Of a stretch of 64,000 nt of DNA, positions 1 through 8,450 are shown one piece after another (positions within the stretch are counted from its first letter, which is position 1; each line of letters starts with the position of its first letter). The position numbers and the translations under genes were made by a program. This DNA is from Lysinibacillus_B sp036662795 (GTDB taxonomy: Bacteria > Bacillota > Bacilli > Bacillales_A > Planococcaceae): assembly GCF_036662795.1 (NCBI RefSeq), contig NZ_JBAFWZ010000008.1, positions 1-64,000 of the forward strand, given 5' to 3'. Below the pieces are notes generated by a model. That model ran no database searches. It saw only the letters and a program-made list of their open reading frames with translations, and was not told where the DNA came from.

Positions 1-107
1 TTTCGACCGAGGGGACGGGGCGACCTCGAGGGGCTGGGCGCTGAAGCTAGACACACTCGAAAAGCGCAAGCGCCCCGTTTAGCCCCGACAAGCGCTGGAG
101 CTAGACA
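1..107. repeat. GC-rich dispersed Bacillales-type repeat, cut by window start
   Basis: This stretch is far richer in G and C than the DNA around it and encodes nothing recognisable. It holds two near-identical direct copies of GCGCTGRAGCTAGACA, at about 38-53 and 92-107, around a segment with AAAAGCGCAAGCGCCCCG. Repeats with this wording are common between genes in Bacillaceae and Planococcaceae. The left end lies outside the window, so its full length is unknown. The family assignment is from memory of similar genomes. Confidence 0.6.
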
Positions 108-138
108 ATACTCACCAAAAAAATTTATACTTTCTTCT

Positions 139-205
139 ATAGAAAAGCGCATTCTCGCCCGTTTGCATGGGACCTCGAGCGGCATGAATGCCTACACGCT
201 CTTTA
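139..205. repeat. Second, degenerate copy of the same dispersed repeat
   Basis: It starts again with GAAAAGCGC and carries CGCCCGTTTGCATGG followed by GACCTCGAG, which match pieces of the copy at 1-107. The internal GCATGAATGC is a short inverted repeat. The two copies are about 30 bases apart, so they form a small cluster downstream of the rhodanese gene and its terminator. Confidence 0.45.
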
Positions 206-232
206 AACATTAGAAAACTTCTAGATCTAAAT

Positions 233-273
233 AAAAAAAATGCAATTCGAATAGGAATCGAATTGCATTTTTT
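233..273 (-). terminator. Rho-independent terminator after the rhodanese gene
   Basis: A 10-bp perfect stem (TGCAATTCGA with TCGAATTGCA) encloses a 7-base loop. A runs and T runs flank it on both sides, so it could work in both directions. It ends the mutS-to-rhodanese gene series read on the minus strand. Confidence 0.85.
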
Positions 274-288
274 CTAACTTATATTGGT

Positions 289-588
289 TTATTTAAATTC
301 TAACTCACCATCGTACGCCATCATGCCGCCTTCAAGGTTCGTTACATCGAATCCTTGTGCTTCAAGGAATTCACATGCATTCGCACTACGTACGCCACCT
401 TTACAAACAACGATATAGGCTTTCGATTTGTCAAGCTCATCTACGTTTTCTGGAATTGAACCAAGTGGAATATGAATTGCACCTGGAATCATGCCGTGCT
501 CAACCTCGAAATCCTCACGTACATCAATGATATTTAAATCCTCATTGGCATCGAATAAATTTAATAATTCATCAGTCGTCATTGTTTT
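289..588 (-). CDS. Single-domain rhodanese-like sulfurtransferase
   Basis: This is a small cytoplasmic rhodanese-domain protein of 99 residues, a family that moves sulfane sulfur on an active-site cysteine. The domain fills the whole protein: an IIDVRED start motif near residue 21 and the active loop CKGGVRS with the cysteine at about residue 63. The reading frame is open to an ATG at 618, but the good ribosome site GGAGG lies nine bases before an in-frame GTG at 588, so I place the start there. It is the last gene of the hfq side of this block. The sulfur acceptor is unknown. Confidence 0.88.
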   Translation of the reverse strand, partial: KTMTTDELLNLFDANEDLNIIDVREDFEVEHGMIPGAIHIPLGSIPENVDELDKSKAYIVVCKGGVRSANACEFLEAQGFDVTNLEGGMMAYDGELEFK

Positions 589-689
589 CACGATAATTAG
601 CCTCCAATATTTCAACATTCTTAATTATTATAAGTGAAATATTTAGACGATGCTAGCTTTGAAAACAAGAGTGATAAATAAATGAAAAA

Positions 690-923
690 TTACGCTTCTT
701 CTCCCTCAGAGCCAATTGATATTGCTTTTGCAGGAACAAATGTCGAGATTGCATGCTTATAGATAAGATGCTGCTTCCCGTCCGATTCTAATAACACTGT
801 AAAATTATCGTATGATCTTACTAGGCCCTTGAGCTGGAAACCATTTAAAAGGAAAACCGTTACGAATACACTATTTTTTCGTAGATGATTTAAAAATGTA
901 TCTTGTAAATTGATCGATTTCAT
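690..923 (-). CDS. hfq: RNA chaperone Hfq
   Basis: Hfq forms a hexameric ring that binds A/U-rich RNA and, in some bacteria, helps small RNAs pair with mRNAs. The 77-residue protein closely resembles B. subtilis Hfq. It has the Sm1 region with VTVFLLNGFQLKG at about residues 21-33 and the Sm2 motif YKHAIST at about 55-61. A short acidic C-terminal tail follows, as in other Gram-positive Hfq proteins. GGAGG seven bases before the ATG supports the start. It lies 84 bases downstream of miaA, an order conserved in many bacteria. Confidence 0.96.
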   Translation of the reverse strand: MKSINLQDTFLNHLRKNSVFVTVFLLNGFQLKGLVRSYDNFTVLLESDGKQHLIYKHAISTFVPAKAISIGSEGEEA

Positions 924-1007
924 GACAGCGCCTCCTTCTCTATCTTATTTCTACAATTCCTAATATTCTCCATTAATATAAAAAGTTCCTGCTAATTTAT
1001 TGAAACT

Positions 1008-1907
1008 CTAGAAAAATTCTTTTATTTTCTCAATATCATTACCGATCCATTGCACGTCCATTTTATTTCGGAAGTACGTAAGCTGGCGTTTTGCATAGCG
1101 ACGAGAATTTTGTTTAATACGCTCAATCGCCTCTTCTAGCGATATTAAGCCGTCAAAATAGCTATAAAGCTCCTTATAGCCAATCGCTTTTATCGACTGA
1201 GCATCCTTTAGTCCTTCATCATATAGCGCCTTCACTTCATGCAGCAAGCCCTGTTCCATCATAAGGTCGACACGTAAATTAATTCGTTCATACAATTTCT
1301 CTCGGTCAGTATCGAGCCCAATAATTAAGTGGTTATACAGCGGAATATCCCCTCTTTGATGAGCCTCCTCCGATTTAGATGTGCCACTCCATTCAATTAT
1401 TTCTAGCGCTCTTATAACACGTCTTGTATTGTTTGGATGAATCGTTTTTGCCGTTTCAGGGTCTAAATGAGCGAGCTTAGCATGCATTGCCTCCGGACCG
1501 ATCCTCTCAAGCTCCTTGTAATAAGCGGTACGTGCCTCCTCATTGACATCCTCTTCTGTAAACCTGAAGTCATATAAGACCGATTGCACATAAAGGCCTG
1601 TACCTCCAACAATGATCGGCATTTTTCCGCGCGCTCGGATTTCTTCAATTTTTGCCCGAACGAGGAGCTGATATTCTGCAACCGAGAAGCTTTCGTGCGG
1701 CTCTTTAATATCTAGCAAATGATGGGGTACACCCTCCATCTCCTGCTCTGTAATTTTAGCTGTTCCAATATCAAGCCGCTTATACACTTGCATAGAATCG
1801 CCGTTTATTATTTCTCCGTTTAGCATTTTGGCCAGGCGAATACTTAGGGCTGTTTTCCCTGATGCTGTCGGACCAATTATTGCTACTACATCAATTTTCT
1901 GTTTCAT
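1008..1907 (-). CDS. miaA: tRNA dimethylallyltransferase MiaA
   Basis: MiaA adds a dimethylallyl group to N6 of A37 in tRNAs that read codons starting with U. The 299-residue protein has the P-loop GPTASGKT at residues 12-19, the GDSMQVYK segment and the GGTGLY motif, and its length is normal for the family. Its start overlaps the end of the upstream hydrolase gene by 17 bases, which suggests coupled translation. The partner enzyme MiaB, which acts next on the same base, is encoded at 10672-12207. Confidence 0.97.
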   Translation of the reverse strand: MKQKIDVVAIIGPTASGKTALSIRLAKMLNGEIINGDSMQVYKRLDIGTAKITEQEMEGVPHHLLDIKEPHESFSVAEYQLLVRAKIEEIRARGKMPIIVGGTGLYVQSVLYDFRFTEEDVNEEARTAYYKELERIGPEAMHAKLAHLDPETAKTIHPNNTRRVIRALEIIEWSGTSKSEEAHQRGDIPLYNHLIIGLDTDREKLYERINLRVDLMMEQGLLHEVKALYDEGLKDAQSIKAIGYKELYSYFDGLISLEEAIERIKQNSRRYAKRQLTYFRNKMDVQWIGNDIEKIKEFF

Positions 1908-2817
1908 CGTTTAACCACCGTAGGATTACTTCATATACATATTCTTTATTTTGTTCATTTAATATTTCATGTCGCATATCTTCGCAAATATGCACAACGA
2001 CCTTTTCCATACCCGCTTCAACAAACTGCTCTCCCACAGTCATAACACCTTTTCCGAAATCACCAACCGGATCTCTACTACCGCTAATTAGAAGCACTGG
2101 TAGATCCGCTCTTATGCGAGAAATTTCGTCCTTCCGATTAATAAGTAATAAACCACCCGTTAAATCGACATAAAACTGATTTGTCGCCACAAAGCCACAA
2201 TGTGGATCATCCATATACGTTTGAACTTGCTTTTCATCTCGACTTAACCAATCATACGCTGTTTTAGCATCGATTACCGATTTATTGAAGCTACCAAAGC
2301 TTAGTTCATTCAAAATCTCACTTGGCTTAGTTGTACCGCGTGACTTCGCTAATAATCTTGCAACACGATTCCCTACTACATGTAGCGGGGTAGCTGTGCC
2401 TGTTCCGCATAGTATAGCTGCCTTTATCGTGCTACTAAATAACTGCATATAGCGGCGGGCAATAAATGAGCCCATACTATGGCCAAATAGTATTACTTGA
2501 GGAAGTGCACGATCCCTTCGAATGAGCTCAGTTACTTCAAAAACATCACGAACGACTCTGTCAAAGCCATTTTCATCCTCAAAATAGCCTTGCCTACCGC
2601 CGTTTTCTGCTGTTTTACCATGTCCACGATGGTCGTGTGTCGAAACGAAATAACCTTGGTCTACTAATACGCTTGCAAAATCTGCGTATCTCCCTGAATG
2701 CTCTGCCATACCATGTAAAATATGAATATGTCCCTTTATTTCCTGTTGTGGTTCATAGGTTGTCATAAAAACTTCCTTGCCATCACTCATTTTGACAAAT
2801 TGTTCTAGCTTATTCAT
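1891..2817 (-). CDS. Alpha/beta hydrolase of the monoacylglycerol-lipase type
   Basis: This 308-residue protein is a serine hydrolase of the Hydrolase_4 group, whose members cleave monoacylglycerols or lysophospholipids. The nucleophile elbow GHSMG puts the serine at residue 114, and an HGMAEH oxyanion-type motif lies near residue 35. Later SGSRDP and EDMRHE segments supply the likely acid and histidine. No signal peptide is visible, so it is probably cytoplasmic. It sits between mutL and miaA and overlaps miaA. The substrate cannot be read from sequence. Confidence 0.88.
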   Translation of the reverse strand: MNKLEQFVKMSDGKEVFMTTYEPQQEIKGHIHILHGMAEHSGRYADFASVLVDQGYFVSTHDHRGHGKTAENGGRQGYFEDENGFDRVVRDVFEVTELIRRDRALPQVILFGHSMGSFIARRYMQLFSSTIKAAILCGTGTATPLHVVGNRVARLLAKSRGTTKPSEILNELSFGSFNKSVIDAKTAYDWLSRDEKQVQTYMDDPHCGFVATNQFYVDLTGGLLLINRKDEISRIRADLPVLLISGSRDPVGDFGKGVMTVGEQFVEAGMEKVVVHICEDMRHEILNEQNKEYVYEVILRWLNDETEN

Positions 2818-2837
2818 CCTATCACCTCTTATTAGTA

Positions 2838-4706
2838 TTACATTACACGTTTAAACATTTTTTCAACCTCATACGTAGAAAAGTGAACAAGCACAGGTCT
2901 ACCATGCGGGCAAGTGAATGGATTTTCAGCGTTCCGTAAATCGTGCAGCAGCTGCTCCATTTGCACCTTCGTTAAAAAATAATTGGCTTTTATAGATTTT
3001 TTACAGCTCATCATGATAGCTGCTTCCTCACGCAGCTTTTTTATATCCGTTTTCTTAGTAGCAAGCACCTGTTCAATAAGCTCTTCGATTATTTCTTGCG
3101 GGGCCTCCTGAGGGAACCACGTAGGATATTCTCGTACGATAAACGAGCCATGACCAAATTCTTCTAAAAATACACCCACCTGCTGCAGAGCTCTCTCATG
3201 TTCCTTTAAAACTAGTGCCTCGTCAGCAGAATAATGGAAGGTTAGTGGCAATAGCAATGCCTGCCGTTCATTCCCATCGACATCTCCTACCTTATCACGG
3301 AAATATTCATATTTAATTCGCTCCTGGGCAGCGTGCTGATCAATTAAATAAAAGCCGTCCTCCATTTGTGCCACAATATACGTTCCGTGAATTTGCCCAA
3401 CAATTTCAAGCTGGGGAAAAGGCTCTTTTTTCTCTTCCACTTCCTGCAGGGGTTGCTGAGGAGGCTCATGACTTATCGGATTTTGCCCAAACGACTCGAG
3501 ACTCTGCTGTTCCTGCATAGGTGCCTGTTCCTCGAAAGTTGGCTCCGTTCTCTCCGCTTCAAAATAAGTGCTTTCTTTTACTACAGCCTTTTCTTCATTT
3601 AATCGAGAAACGAGTTCCGACATTTTATTTGTATCAAGTGTTGGCGGCTGCTTCCACATATTCATTTGCTCGGAAGGTAGCTTTTCTGGCTTTTCTCGTT
3701 TTTCAATTTGAGGCGCACGAATAACTCCGCGAATTGTCTCTCGAATCGTCTCTCCAACGAGTGTAAGTAACTCTGGCTCCTTGCTTAGTCGAACCTGATG
3801 CTTCGCTGGATGTACATTGACATCTGTTAATTGTGGATCGGCTTCAATATAAAGTACCACGATAGGAAAACGTTCAATCGGTAAATACGTATGGTACGCA
3901 TCGACAATTGCCTTTTGAACAAGATAGTGCTTCACCCAACGACCGTTCACAAATAACGACATATAATTTTTCGACGCACGAGTCACCTCAGGCAGCGTTG
4001 CAAAGCCATGAACCCTATAATCATTCGACTGCCCTTCAAAAGGAATCATTTTTTTTGCATTGTGTACGCCGTAAATGGCCGCTAGCACCTGCTGGACGTT
4101 GCCTCGCCCATTTGTATGCAGCAGGGTTTGTCCATTATGCACAAGCTTAAATGATATAGCAGGATACCCTAGAGCTAGTCGATTAATAAGATCAATACTA
4201 TGCCCAAGCTCTGTTTGAATCGTTTTTAAATATTTTAATCGTGCAGGGGTATTAAAAAACAGCTGTGCCACCGTAATATCTGTTCCTTTACGAAAGGCAG
4301 TCGGCTTTTGTTCCTTTATATGTCCACCATCTAAAAATAACTCGACTCCACTTTGGGAGCCATCTGACGTACGAAGAGTTACTTTAGAAACAGAAGCAAT
4401 AGATGCTAGTGCCTCACCTCGGAAGCCTAGCGATCGAATACGAAACAAGTCCTGCTCCTTTTCAATTTTAGAGGTAGCATGGCGAGCAAATGATTTTAAG
4501 GCATCCTCCTCATCCATTCCACTGCCGTTATCGACAACTTGAATACAGGTTAGCCCTGCCTCCTCAAGAAAAACTTCTATCGTTGTACTGCCGGCATCAA
4601 TAGCATTTTCAACAAGCTCCTTTACAACCGAGGATGGGCGTTCCACTACTTCACCAGCTGCTATTTTATTCGAAAGCCACTCATCCATAATATGAATTTT
4701 GCCCAT
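2838..4706 (-). CDS. mutL: DNA mismatch repair protein MutL
   Basis: MutL links mismatch recognition by MutS to strand removal. The 622-residue protein has the GHKL ATPase motifs NAIDAG (about 34-39), DNGSGM (59-64) and GFRGEAL (94-100). A proline- and glutamate-rich linker lies at about 330-430. The C-terminal domain carries DQHA at 456-459 with E462 and E467, the endonuclease motif DQHA(X)2E(X)4E, and a CPHGRP metal-site motif near the end. It is therefore the nicking type of MutL, as expected where MutH is absent. AAGGAGGTG before the ATG supports the start. Confidence 0.97.
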   Translation of the reverse strand: MGKIHIMDEWLSNKIAAGEVVERPSSVVKELVENAIDAGSTTIEVFLEEAGLTCIQVVDNGSGMDEEDALKSFARHATSKIEKEQDLFRIRSLGFRGEALASIASVSKVTLRTSDGSQSGVELFLDGGHIKEQKPTAFRKGTDITVAQLFFNTPARLKYLKTIQTELGHSIDLINRLALGYPAISFKLVHNGQTLLHTNGRGNVQQVLAAIYGVHNAKKMIPFEGQSNDYRVHGFATLPEVTRASKNYMSLFVNGRWVKHYLVQKAIVDAYHTYLPIERFPIVVLYIEADPQLTDVNVHPAKHQVRLSKEPELLTLVGETIRETIRGVIRAPQIEKREKPEKLPSEQMNMWKQPPTLDTNKMSELVSRLNEEKAVVKESTYFEAERTEPTFEEQAPMQEQQSLESFGQNPISHEPPQQPLQEVEEKKEPFPQLEIVGQIHGTYIVAQMEDGFYLIDQHAAQERIKYEYFRDKVGDVDGNERQALLLPLTFHYSADEALVLKEHERALQQVGVFLEEFGHGSFIVREYPTWFPQEAPQEIIEELIEQVLATKKTDIKKLREEAAIMMSCKKSIKANYFLTKVQMEQLLHDLRNAENPFTCPHGRPVLVHFSTYEVEKMFKRVM

Positions 4707-4721
4707 ATACCAAGCACCTCC

Positions 4722-7313
4722 TTACTTACCATTGACTAATTTTTGCTGTAACTCATACAGCATGTTCATTGCCTGCATCGGCGTTGTTCCCATTACATTA
4801 CATTTTGATAGGGCATCTAGTACTTCCTTTTGTGAGGGTGACAGCTCCTCCACTGGCGAGAACAATGAAAGCTGTTCATCGACTGCTGGGACCTGAGCAA
4901 CCTCAACTGTTATTTCCTGATGAGCCGTGTTACTTGATTTGTCGTTCCCTTCAAACTGCCGGAGTAAAACACGAGCACGTTCGATAATCGCCTGAGGCAT
5001 ATCGGCAAGCTCCGCCACATGAACCCCGTAGCTTTTATCAGCTGCTCCTTTTTTTACTTTGTGCAGGAATACCACTTTGCCGTCCCGTTCCGTTGCACTG
5101 ACATGCACATTTTGTAGACGTGCTAGCTGCTCTTCTAGCTCCGTTAGCTCATGATAATGGGTCGAGAATAACGTGTTCGCCCCAATTTCGGTATGGATAT
5201 ATTCCATCATCGCCTGCGCTAAGCTCATGCCATCATATGTGGATGTACCACGACCAATTTCATCAAACAGCAGAAGGCTATTTTGAGTTGCATGTGTGAT
5301 TGCGTGCTGAGATTCTAACATTTCGACCATAAATGTAGATTGACCTGCCGCTAAATCATCTGCCGCGCCAATTCTCGTGAAAATTTGATCCGTAATAGGT
5401 AGCTCTGCAACTTCGGCTGGTACGTAACAGCCCATTTGCGCAAGCACAACAATAAGTGCTACTTGACGCATATACGTACTTTTACCGGACATATTTGGAC
5501 CGGTAATGAGCATCATATTTTTATCTTCAGTGAGCCAGCAATCGTTTGGCACATACGCCTGCTTATTTAACATTTTTTCCACAACTGGATGACGTCCCTC
5601 GATGATTTTCATCTCATGTGAATCGTGGAAGGTTGGCTTTGTAAATCGATATTTTTCTGTCACAAGAGCAAAACTAATAAACACATCCAGCTCACTAATT
5701 TGTGCCGCTAACGCCTGTACTTTCGGGATATACATCTTCAGCTCTTCCCGAAGTGCGACAAATAAATCGTATTCAAGGGCCAGGCTTTGCTCCTCTGCAT
5801 TTAAAATAAGGGCCTCTTTTTCCTTTAATTCCTCTGTTATATAACGCTCGGCATTGGCTAAAGTTTGCTTTCGCTCATAACGTGTCAAATCCGCGCTTGC
5901 AATATTCGATTTTGTTAATTCTATATAATACCCAAACACTCGGTTATAGCCGATCTTCAGATTTTTAATTCCTGTAAGCTCACGTTCCTTTTGCTCTAGC
6001 TTAAGGATCCAGTCTTTTCCATTTCGTGAAGCATCACGGTATTCGTCTAGCTTTTCATGATAACCATCACGGATTACATCGCCTTCCTTAATCGAAATTG
6101 GCGGGTGATCGGTAATCGCTTTTGATAATAGTGCTTCAATCTCACTACATTCGTCTAAAGCTTGTCCAAGGCTAGTGAGTGTTGCTTTCCCACTTTCAAG
6201 AAGGAGCTTTTTAATTTGTGGCACTTGACGCAACGATTCACGAAGCTGCGCTAAATCTCGTCCACCAACATTTCCAAAAGCCACTCGACCTGCTAAACGT
6301 TCTAAATCATACACTTGTTTCAACAGCTCCTGTAACTCACCTCGGATGAAAAATTCCTCCAGTAAATCCGTAACAATGGCAAGTCTCGTCTCAATTGCCG
6401 AACGAGTGGCTAGCGGCTGATGTAACCATTGCTTTAGCTTTCGTCCGCCCATCGCTGTTACCGTTTCATCTAATAGCCATAGGAGCGTGCCTTTTTGGTC
6501 ACCTCCACGGATCGATTGAATAAGCTCTAAGTTTCGCTTTGAATTCGTGTCAATTCGTAAATAATGGTTCGTTTCTGTGAAGGTAAACGGCTGTAAGTGA
6601 GATAGCGATCTCATCTGCGTTCGCTCAATATACTGCAGGAGACGCTTGGCAGCAGGCTGTAGTCTAGCTGGTATGTTTTCGACATAATAAGCTGCTTGAT
6701 CTTGTGCCATTTCCTCCCTCTCAAGCGATAAAACGATGCCCGCATTTTCCGCCATCTCCGTCAATTCTATTTGTAATTGCTCGGTCACGATTACTTCACG
6801 AATGTTATACGCCAACAGTTGCTGAATACACTCCTTCGCGCCACCTTCCACAATTTGCGCGTTCGCCTCCCCTGTTGAGACATCAGAATAGACAAAAGCA
6901 AGTTCATTTGGTGACAACGTTTCTGCACAGGCAAGAAAATGATTTGTTTTTCCATCAATCGATTTGCCCTCCATAATGGTACCCGGTGTAATTAGTTGAA
7001 CAACTTCACGCTTCACAACACCCTTAGCTGCCTTTGGATCCTCTGTTTGCTCACATATGGCCACCTTATAGCCTTTTGCAACGAGTGTTTCAATATAGTT
7101 TTTTGCTGAATGATGCGGAACCCCACACATCGGAATTCGTTCTTTACTTCCTGCATCACGACTTGTTAACGTAATCTCAAGTAATTGCGACGCTTGTACA
7201 GCATCGTCCAAAAATAATTCATAAAAATCGCCTAATCGGAAAAACAAAAACGCATCCTTATAATCCTCTTTAATTAGTAGATACTGCCTCATCATCGGTG
7301 TATATGTAGTCAT
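4722..7313 (-). CDS. mutS: DNA mismatch repair protein MutS
   Basis: MutS binds base mismatches and small loops and recruits MutL, encoded 15 bases downstream. The 863-residue protein has the mismatch-reading Phe-X-Glu motif at F30-E32, the ATPase P-loop GPNMSGKST at 605-613 and the Walker B region DEIGRGTSTYDG from about 684. The C-terminal extension fits MutS1, not MutS2. It is the first gene of the series that continues through mutL, the hydrolase, miaA and hfq. Confidence 0.98.
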   Translation of the reverse strand: MTTYTPMMRQYLLIKEDYKDAFLFFRLGDFYELFLDDAVQASQLLEITLTSRDAGSKERIPMCGVPHHSAKNYIETLVAKGYKVAICEQTEDPKAAKGVVKREVVQLITPGTIMEGKSIDGKTNHFLACAETLSPNELAFVYSDVSTGEANAQIVEGGAKECIQQLLAYNIREVIVTEQLQIELTEMAENAGIVLSLEREEMAQDQAAYYVENIPARLQPAAKRLLQYIERTQMRSLSHLQPFTFTETNHYLRIDTNSKRNLELIQSIRGGDQKGTLLWLLDETVTAMGGRKLKQWLHQPLATRSAIETRLAIVTDLLEEFFIRGELQELLKQVYDLERLAGRVAFGNVGGRDLAQLRESLRQVPQIKKLLLESGKATLTSLGQALDECSEIEALLSKAITDHPPISIKEGDVIRDGYHEKLDEYRDASRNGKDWILKLEQKERELTGIKNLKIGYNRVFGYYIELTKSNIASADLTRYERKQTLANAERYITEELKEKEALILNAEEQSLALEYDLFVALREELKMYIPKVQALAAQISELDVFISFALVTEKYRFTKPTFHDSHEMKIIEGRHPVVEKMLNKQAYVPNDCWLTEDKNMMLITGPNMSGKSTYMRQVALIVVLAQMGCYVPAEVAELPITDQIFTRIGAADDLAAGQSTFMVEMLESQHAITHATQNSLLLFDEIGRGTSTYDGMSLAQAMMEYIHTEIGANTLFSTHYHELTELEEQLARLQNVHVSATERDGKVVFLHKVKKGAADKSYGVHVAELADMPQAIIERARVLLRQFEGNDKSSNTAHQEITVEVAQVPAVDEQLSLFSPVEELSPSQKEVLDALSKCNVMGTTPMQAMNMLYELQQKLVNGK

Positions 7314-7346
7314 GCTCTAACCTCTTTATTTTGATTTGTACTCTCT

Positions 7347-7355
7347 ATTATAACA
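7347..7355 (-). promoter_or_regulatory. Extended -10 promoter element for mutS
   Basis: Reading the minus strand, TGTTATAAT matches an extended -10 box (TGnTATAAT) about 34 bases before the mutS ATG. No good -35 hexamer is seen at the usual distance, which extended -10 promoters can tolerate. It lies downstream of the cotE terminator, so mutS can be transcribed independently of cotE. Confidence 0.55.
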
Positions 7356-7396
7356 AATTCTCTCGTTACATCTCGACCAAAGTCCTTTCTATTTAC

Positions 7397-7433
7397 AAAA
7401 AAAAGCGCGCTTGAATATGATCTATTCAAGCGC
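7397..7433 (-). terminator. Rho-independent terminator after cotE
   Basis: An 11-bp stem (GCGCTTGAATA paired with TATTCAAGCGC) with a 5-base loop is followed on the minus strand by an unbroken run of T. It separates cotE from mutS. Confidence 0.88.
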
Positions 7434-7440
7434 AAATTTA

Positions 7441-8007
7441 CTAGTTAAAAGATGAGGATTCATCAATTTTTTTGTCATATCCACTAGAGCTACTAGAGCT
7501 GCTTGAAGATGAAGAGCTTGAAGAGCTTTCATCATCAAAGCGCCATTCCTCTTCAAAATCAAGTGGATGAATGCTAATGCAAACTTTTGTTTCCCCTACA
7601 ACTTCAACTAAAAATTCTCGTTCGATTGTTACTTTGATTTGCTCGTTGTTCGGTGCAATCACTGCTTCGATGCAGTTTGGTTGCTGAAGTACACGAACAT
7701 GAACATCGTTTGAGTCACTTACTTCCTCGTCTCTATAATGTAGCTTGATACGATCTCTGTACGAAATTGTTTCAGTGTATACCGCCGTTTTCGAATGGTT
7801 ATTAAATGCATACCATACGTTAACGTCAAATTTCCCTGAAACTTCTACAAATTTACCTACCTTTTTTGCATGGTAATGATGGTTAATTACCCAGCACCCT
7901 AAAATATTGGACGGTGTATTTGGTGGCTTTAATAATTCCGTACACTCTACTCGCTTTTTACCTTTTGCAATAACTGCTTTCGTTACAATCTGGCGCAATC
8001 GCTTCAC
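7441..8007 (-). CDS. cotE: Outer spore coat morphogenetic protein CotE
   Basis: CotE is the assembly platform for the outer coat of the endospore. Residues 1-160 follow the family pattern, including ITKA/VTKA-type N-terminus, WVINH, VNVWY, LQQPNC and EREFLVEVVGETK. The frame is open to a TTG at 8157, but homologues start at the region coded from a GTG at 8007. AAGGGGGAAG precedes that GTG, and a sigma-K type promoter lies just before it, so I use 8007. The protein then has 188 residues. The tail is odd: instead of the mostly acidic end of B. subtilis CotE, it has 15 serines in a row followed by a short charged and serine-rich end. Confidence 0.93.
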   Translation of the reverse strand: MKRLRQIVTKAVIAKGKKRVECTELLKPPNTPSNILGCWVINHHYHAKKVGKFVEVSGKFDVNVWYAFNNHSKTAVYTETISYRDRIKLHYRDEEVSDSNDVHVRVLQQPNCIEAVIAPNNEQIKVTIEREFLVEVVGETKVCISIHPLDFEEEWRFDDESSSSSSSSSSSSSSSGYDKKIDESSSFN

Positions 8008-8038
8008 CGACGCTTCCCCCTTCCTGTATGGCTCGCAA

Positions 8039-8067
8039 TATACTATGCGACGGGTGCCTAAAAGGTG
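8039..8067 (-). promoter_or_regulatory. Probable sigma-K promoter of cotE
   Basis: On the minus strand, CACC is followed after exactly 16 bases by CATAGTATA. This fits the B. subtilis sigma-K consensus (mACm, 16 bases, CATAnnnTA) at every fixed position. Transcription would start about 20-25 bases before the GTG start of cotE, just ahead of its ribosome site. B. subtilis cotE is known to use sigma-E and sigma-K promoters. I did not find a convincing sigma-E site here. Confidence 0.65.
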
Positions 8068-8160
8068 AAATGTAGACCGATAAAAAATGGCTAGCTCGAA
8101 AATGCAATGCGAGGTAATCACTTTTTTAGAGTCAGTTGAAGGAAGAGCGATCATCAATTC

Positions 8161-8389
8161 CCACAGTTGAAATACTTTACCCTCCTTGTATTTCTATAGA
8201 AGCTTTAAACGAATTTAGCCTTTAATATTGTCTGTATTGGTTGATGCGCCATTTCCTTATCTTGTTTGTTTAACAAGGCTCCATACCATCGTGGCGAGAG
8301 CGGAAATCACCCCCGAGTTATGGTGACGAACCCAAAACTTATAAATTATATACATTTTATTCAAACAACTATATTACTACCGATACAAT
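8161..8389. other. Intergenic stretch between cotE and the unknown plus-strand gene
   Basis: No gene is supported here. A GC-rich patch at about 8278-8332 stands out from AT-rich flanks and may be an old dispersed repeat, but I could not match it to another copy in the window. Near its right end TTCAAA (8360-8365), an 18-base spacer and TACAAT (8384-8389) form a weak sigma-A type promoter pointing to the gene at 8451. Confidence 0.35.
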
Positions 8390-8450
8390 ATAAAGAATGT
8401 AGTATAAAAAGACTGATGAAACCATTAAATAGTAAGGAGTGGTGAACGAA

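Noticed and set aside
8023..8045. Possible sigma-E promoter (CATACA) before cotE
   Set aside because: It overlaps the ribosome site and its spacing to an ATA box is about three bases too short.
8008..8157. 50-codon N-terminal extension of CotE
   Set aside because: Homologues begin at the GTG at 8007, and the sigma-K promoter lies within the extension, so it would not be in the mRNA made from that promoter.
8271..8335. GC-rich patch as a structured RNA or riboswitch
   Set aside because: Only a weak 5-bp ACCAT/ATGGT pairing with a 30-base loop is visible, and nothing matches a riboswitch core that I know.
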